In this document: in pieces, positions 60,163 to 64,000 of the stretch | Position numbering within the stretch: the stretch's first letter is position 1 | Layout of the letters: every line of letters begins with the position of its first letter | DNA from: Prevotella melaninogenica | GTDB taxonomy: Bacteria > Bacteroidota > Bacteroidia > Bacteroidales > Bacteroidaceae | Direction: 5' to 3' | DNA: 64,000 nucleotides | Assembly: GCF_018127925.1 (NCBI RefSeq) | Contig: NZ_CP072347.1 | Location: forward strand, 374,501-438,500 | Translations under genes and position numbers: made by a program | The notes under the pieces: model-generated | Database searches by the model: none | The model's input: the letters and a program-made list of their open reading frames with translations, nothing else | What the model was told of the DNA's origin: nothing

Positions 60163-61007
60163 AAGCGTTTTAATCCGATTAAGTGGAGAATAAAGAGTTT
60201 CAAGGTGCCTTTATAGGGCAGAATGGGTAGGATAGGGGCAGCGTGAGTAGCTTCGTAGACATCCAACTGAATATTAACCAATGCCTGATAATACGCAGGT
60301 GTCAGTTCGCCCCATAACTTGAGGTGCTTAAGATGCGCTTCCAAGAGGTCGTTTAATTCCTTTCCTCCTGCTTGAGCGGTGATGCCTTTGTCGTTTTGAC
60401 AATAGTAATACAAGCCCGCGGCAGTTGTTGCCACTACCTTTGCCTGCTGCAATAAGTAAGGATAAGTGTAGACATCTTCAAACACTCTGCCCTCTGGAAA
60501 GCGCGTCTGTGCAAAGAGTTCACGCCGAAAAAGCTTATTACAAGCGTAGGTGTGGAGGTGAGCCCCGCCCAACCAATAGTCACGAATAGAACCGATCGTT
60601 GTATCCGTGAAGCTCAGCAGGCGTTGCTTTGTCGCACTTCCGTAATACAGCATAGCAGGATATTCAAGGATATCGTAGTCGGGATGTGCTGCCAAGACAG
60701 CCAACAACGTATCGTATGTACCCTCAGCAACGAAGTCATCAGAGTCGACAAAGGTGAGATAATCGCCCTTTGCCACTGCTATTCCTGCGTTCCTTGCTGC
60801 CGAAAGACCCTTGTTTGTTTGGTGGATAAGCCTACAATTCCCCTTAGTAGCCGCCATTTCTTCCGCTATCTGCCCAGAGGTATCCGTTGACCCATCATCA
60901 ATGAGAATGACCTCTATCCTCTCATCCATCTGCGTTAACACACTCTCCAAACATCTCTGGAGTGTGTCTTCAACGTTATAGATGGGGATGATGATAGATA
61001 ATCTCAT
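60111..61007 (-). CDS. GT2-family glycosyltransferase b
   Basis: 298 residues with a standard GT2 start (MRLSIIIPIYNVEDTLQRCL), VILIDDGSTDTSGQ at about 33-46 and TFVDSDDFV near 84-92 as nucleotide and metal sites. It is first in a two-gene minus-strand operon and overlaps the next gene by 52 bases. It starts only 57 bases from the divergent flippase gene, so a shared control region is likely. I infer that it belongs to the same polysaccharide pathway. Confidence 0.9.
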   Translation of the reverse strand: MRLSIIIPIYNVEDTLQRCLESVLTQMDERIEVILIDDGSTDTSGQIAEEMAATKGNCRLIHQTNKGLSAARNAGIAVAKGDYLTFVDSDDFVAEGTYDTLLAVLAAHPDYDILEYPAMLYYGSATKQRLLSFTDTTIGSIRDYWLGGAHLHTYACNKLFRRELFAQTRFPEGRVFEDVYTYPYLLQQAKVVATTAAGLYYYCQNDKGITAQAGGKELNDLLEAHLKHLKLWGELTPAYYQALVNIQLDVYEATHAAPILPILPYKGTLKLFILHLIGLKRLCQLTQFIHKIRKISHS

Positions 61008-61064
61008 GTAATAATTGTTTGATGCAAAAATAATAAAAAACTTTTAAATCCGTTAGTTAATGTG

Positions 61065-62570
61065 ATGAAAAAAGTCTCTAATACTGACAGCTATTTGCAT
61101 ATCTTGAAGTACATCAGCCTCTTTGGTGGTGTACAGGTGCTGAATGTGCTGATTGGTATCGTGCGCAACAAGTTTGTTGCGATGTTGCTTGGACCGCAGG
61201 GAGTAGGTCTTATCTCGCTTTTTAATTCCACAACCAAGCTCATCAGTGACTCTACGAACTTTGGAATATCTATGAGTGCTGTGCGCAATATATCAGAGGA
61301 TTACGACAAGAAAGATGAGGAGAAACTGACGAAAGATATTGCCCTTGTGCGTTCATGGAGCCTGCTTGCTGCCTTGTTGGGATTCTTTATCTGCATTTTC
61401 CTGAGTCCGTTGCTTAGCCGTTACACCTTTGCATGGGACGGACATACGCTTCATTTCATCCTTCTTTCTCCTTGTGTGGCATTGACTGCCTTAGCTGGAG
61501 GCGAACTTGCTATCCTCAAGGGAGTCCGTAAGTTGCGTGCCTTAGCCGCTATATCGGTGTATAACGTGTTGGGAGCCTTAGTGTTAACCGTTCCACTTTA
61601 TTATTTCTTTGGTGATGCAGCCATTGTTCCTTCGTTGGTATTGATGGCATTAGTACAGTTGATTTTGACGATAGTCGTTTCCTATCGCCTATACCCTTTC
61701 CACGTTTCTTTCCAAAAAACGTTCTTAGACAAGGGTTGGGGCATGATTCGTTTGGGTACAGCCTTTGTCTTTGCAGGCATCTTGGGCTCTGGTGCCGACC
61801 TGATTATCCGCAGCTATCTCAATAATGTTTCGGATATAGAGACCGTAGGTTTCTATAATTCTGCCTTCATGATGACGATGGTTTATGCTGGTATGATCTT
61901 TTCAGCAATGGAAACTGACTACTTTCCACGCCTTTCTGGGGCGAACAACTTGAAGTTTACTTTTAATCAGATTGTCAACCGACAGATAGAAGTGACACTC
62001 TTGCTCATCTCTCCTTTGCTTACTTTCTTCCTCTTATTCCTACCCCAGCTGATTCTTTTCCTTTATTCTGATAAGTTCCTTCCAGCCCTCAGCATGGCGC
62101 AAGTGTTGGTGTTAGCGATGTATATCCGTGCTATTCGCCTCCCTGTAGAGTATATTTCTTTAGCAAAGGGTGACTCAAAATCCTATCTACTCTTAGAGGG
62201 ATTGTATGACATTTTCTTTGTTGCACTCGTGCTTCTTGGCTTTTGGAAGTGGGGACTCTTCGGTGCAGGATTAGGCATAGCAGGAGCTGGTCTGCTCAAT
62301 CTTGTCTGTGTCTATGGCTATGCTTACGCTCGTTATGATTATCGTCTGTCCTCATCAGTGATGCGCTATGCCACACTTCATTTCTCAATTGGACTCCTTG
62401 TGCTTCTTTGTGTACGTTCTGATGACGAGTGGATGCGGTGGGGCGTAGCCAGTTTGTTATGTGTTGTCAGTACGATAGTTTCTCTCCGTGTGATGAAAGC
62501 GAAGTCGGGACTATGGAATGCTTTAGTAAGTAAAGTGAAGAATAAGTTTGTTCGCCATGCCAAAGATTAG
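61065..62570 (+). CDS. Wzx-like polysaccharide flippase
   Basis: 501 residues from the ATG at 61065 (a GTG three bases earlier is the alternative). A polytopic membrane protein with about 12-14 hydrophobic helices (for example WSLLAALLGFFICIFLSPLL, LILTIVVSYRLYPF, LLLISPLLTFFLLFLPQLIL). The N terminus (ISLFGGVQVLNVLIGIVRNK, LLGPQGVGLISLFNSTTKLI) matches O-antigen/enterobacterial-common-antigen flippases of the WzxE type. It moves lipid-linked oligosaccharide across the inner membrane. The downstream GT2 gene overlaps its last 14 bases. Confidence 0.92.
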   Translation: MKKVSNTDSYLHILKYISLFGGVQVLNVLIGIVRNKFVAMLLGPQGVGLISLFNSTTKLISDSTNFGISMSAVRNISEDYDKKDEEKLTKDIALVRSWSLLAALLGFFICIFLSPLLSRYTFAWDGHTLHFILLSPCVALTALAGGELAILKGVRKLRALAAISVYNVLGALVLTVPLYYFFGDAAIVPSLVLMALVQLILTIVVSYRLYPFHVSFQKTFLDKGWGMIRLGTAFVFAGILGSGADLIIRSYLNNVSDIETVGFYNSAFMMTMVYAGMIFSAMETDYFPRLSGANNLKFTFNQIVNRQIEVTLLLISPLLTFFLLFLPQLILFLYSDKFLPALSMAQVLVLAMYIRAIRLPVEYISLAKGDSKSYLLLEGLYDIFFVALVLLGFWKWGLFGAGLGIAGAGLLNLVCVYGYAYARYDYRLSSSVMRYATLHFSIGLLVLLCVRSDDEWMRWGVASLLCVVSTIVSLRVMKAKSGLWNALVSKVKNKFVRHAKD

Positions 62571-63537
62571 TATACTTGTAGCCGTTTATAACACAGCAGC
62601 TTACCTACCGCAATGCCTTGACTCGCTGTTGTCGCAGACCTTAAAGGATATTGAGGTTATCTGTGTCGATGATGCGTCAACGGATAACTCATTGGATATT
62701 CTCCATCAATATGCTGAAAAGGACGAGCGTGTGAAGGTTTTTGCGCTGAAAGAGAATAGAGGACAAGCCCATGCCCGCAACGTTGGACTGTCTCATGCCA
62801 CAGGCGATTACATTGGTTTTGTGGATAGTGACGACTGGTTAAGCCGAGATGCTTTGGAGAAGGTGTGCGAATCTTTCCGAGATGATGTCGATAGTGTTCT
62901 GTTTCGTGTACTTTATGCTTATCCTGATGGTCGTATGAGGGATTATGAAATGTCGCCATTCACGACGATGACAGGCGATGAGGCTTTTCGGTCGAGTCTT
63001 ACTTGGCAGATTCATGGTTGCTATGTTGTACGTAATAGTATTCATAAGGCGCACCCATACGATGAGTCGCAGCGGGCATACAGCGATGATAACACCACAC
63101 GTATTCATTATTATTATTCGCGTAAGGTGGCTTATTGTGAGGGAGTTTATTATTATCGTCAGCAACCAGTCTCCACAACACATAACATCAGTGTTCGCCG
63201 TTTCGACTTTCTCTTAGCGAACGAGAGTATGCGTTATCAGCTCCTTTCTTTGGGTGCATCAGAGGAGACCCTCCGTTGTTTTGAGACGGTGAGATGGCTC
63301 AACTTAGTGGGGCTTTACATGTTCTATTTCCTTCATCGCCATGAACTCTCCCTAACCGACCGCCAACATGGTTTGTCTGTCATGCACCATGTTTGGCAAA
63401 CCATTCATCTTCAGCAAGTAAGCCCTTCAATAAAAAGGAAGTTCGGTTATATGCCCCTCCGCTGTTCGTGGCATCTTTTCCGTTTGCAGGAGGAGGCTTA
63501 CTTTTGGTTGAGGGGGATTGTAGGGAAGAATAAATAG
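62557..63537 (+). CDS. GT2-family glycosyltransferase c
   Basis: 326 residues from the ATG at 62557, which overlaps the flippase stop by 14 bases; three more upstream codons lack a good start. The start MPKISILVAVYNTAAYLPQC, VICVDDASTDNSLD and GFVDSDDWLSRD give the GT2 nucleotide and metal sites, and GQAHARNVGLSHATGDYIG is the conserved link. The second half (VYYYRQQPVSTTHNISVRRF) resembles glycosyltransferase a. It probably builds the oligosaccharide that the flippase carries. The CDS is followed by a family F remnant (CCTCACCCCC). Confidence 0.9.
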   Translation: MPKISILVAVYNTAAYLPQCLDSLLSQTLKDIEVICVDDASTDNSLDILHQYAEKDERVKVFALKENRGQAHARNVGLSHATGDYIGFVDSDDWLSRDALEKVCESFRDDVDSVLFRVLYAYPDGRMRDYEMSPFTTMTGDEAFRSSLTWQIHGCYVVRNSIHKAHPYDESQRAYSDDNTTRIHYYYSRKVAYCEGVYYYRQQPVSTTHNISVRRFDFLLANESMRYQLLSLGASEETLRCFETVRWLNLVGLYMFYFLHRHELSLTDRQHGLSVMHHVWQTIHLQQVSPSIKRKFGYMPLRCSWHLFRLQEEAYFWLRGIVGKNK

Positions 63538-63892
63538 CCTCACCCCCTACATAGATCTCCGCAATTTTTCGTAGTATAGATACTGTTTCCTTCGTAAACA
63601 TTTGTATTTATGATATATTCAGTCCTTCCTTTTCGTGTTGCATCGATGGCTAAAACCGTCCGTTAGAAGAGCTTTTTATTTTCTTGTTATATGTTGTTAT
63701 TGACCTATAGACCAAAAGAAATCCTCCTCAAGCAGTGTATTGCTTAAGGAGGAAAAGACTATTTCAAAACCTGTTTTTGAGTAAGGAAATGGTCTTTATT
63801 GATCTATGAGAAACTTTATTTATACTTACAAATAGAAAGTTATCAGTTTGTTAGTTTGCATTTCAATATACCCTTATCCTGTAGTAAGTTCT
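63538..63892. other. Gene-free region with a degraded element B copy
   Basis: From about 63765 to 63875 the sequence follows element B in order: TTGAGTAAGGAAATGGTCTTT, then AAAGTTATCAG and TTAGTTTGCATTTC with a decayed right end (ATACCCTTATCC). The left terminal repeat is not recognisable. A perfect palindrome TCCTCC...AAGCA/TGCTT...GGAGGA is seen at about 63722-63753 and may be a terminator. No coding frame is seen. Confidence 0.5.
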
Positions 63893-64000
63893 TTACTTTA
63901 CAGTTACGGTTATTGTACCTGCCAGCTTGTTCTTGTCAAGCACGTTAACAGTTGTTGTTCCTGCTTTCACGCCCTTGATGGTAATCTTAGCATCCTTAAC
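63893..64000 (-). CDS. 3' end of a gene with Ig-like C terminus (partial)
   Basis: An open minus-strand frame enters from the right edge and ends at a TAA (63895-63893). The 35 visible residues (VKDAKITIKGVKAGTTTVNV, LDKNKLAGTITVTVK) have the strand-turn-strand pattern of bacterial Ig-like (Big_2-type) domains, in which a G-V-KAG-T-T-V turn is typical. The rest of the gene is outside the window. It is probably a secreted or surface protein; nothing more can be said. Confidence 0.65.
   Translation of the reverse strand, partial: VKDAKITIKGVKAGTTTVNVLDKNKLAGTITVTVK

Overview
The window reads as chromosomal DNA of an oral-type Prevotella (Bacteroidota). The grounds are several SusC/SusD pairs, lipoproteins with Bacteroidota-style signal peptides, type IX secretion (T9SS) C-terminal domains, a short primary sigma factor without region 1.1, and promoters of the Bacteroidota form TTG - about 20 bp - TAnnTTTG instead of -35/-10 boxes. 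Start codons rarely have a Shine-Dalgarno sequence. The genus is an inference from gene content; no rRNA or tRNA gene was found to confirm it.

Layout. 0-5 kb: proS, a tandem pair of secreted paralogues, and the primary sigma factor rpoD with its own promoter and terminator. 5-6.7 kb (minus): a tight two-gene module of an OLD/ABC-like ATPase and a small protein with a D...ExK nuclease-like pattern, a candidate defence module. 7-9.4 kb: a TonB-dependent receptor. 10.7-13.3 kb (minus): an HU-like protein, a fimbrillin-like lipoprotein with a possible 3' frameshift, and a small acidic protein ahead of it. 14-17.6 kb (minus): TonB receptor plus DUF4249 lipoprotein. 18-19.7 kb (minus): PAP2 phosphatase and a WG-repeat gene fragment. 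20.7-23 kb: an outer-membrane beta-barrel receptor. 23.5-31.8 kb: a five-gene uptake operon (SusC, SusD, HExxH lipoprotein, DUF4302, BACON-like). 33.3-34.5 kb: a Fic protein. 35.3-51.9 kb: a second SusC/SusD pair followed by three consecutive GH85-like endo-beta-N-acetylglucosaminidases with T9SS-type tails, which together look like a host N-glycan harvesting locus. 52.4-55.3 kb: a HutD-family protein, then a tiny T9SS-tail-like protein, ECF sigma factor, putative anti-sigma and a periplasmic protein. 55.6-57.1 kb: a GHL10 glycoside hydrolase. 57.3-63.5 kb: surface-polysaccharide genes (GT4, three GT2 and a Wzx-like flippase). The window ends in the 3' end of a minus-strand gene with an Ig-like tail.

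The gaps between genes are unusually long and are built from at least six dispersed repeat families, several in both orientations: (A) a roughly 75-220 bp element seen five times; (B) a 180-bp MITE-like element with about 22-bp terminal inverted repeats; (C) composite cassettes made of 8-bp units GTnnACRA followed by a conserved tail; (D) AATTCA-type AT-rich repeats; (E) GTTCAA-type repeats; (F) G/C-rich elements with inverted ends, one enclosing four exact-length 52-bp tandem repeats. Some lie where promoters and terminators should be: a 30-bp perfect inverted repeat follows the 23.5-31.8 kb operon, and the -33 box of the second SusC promoter appears to lie inside a family C cassette.
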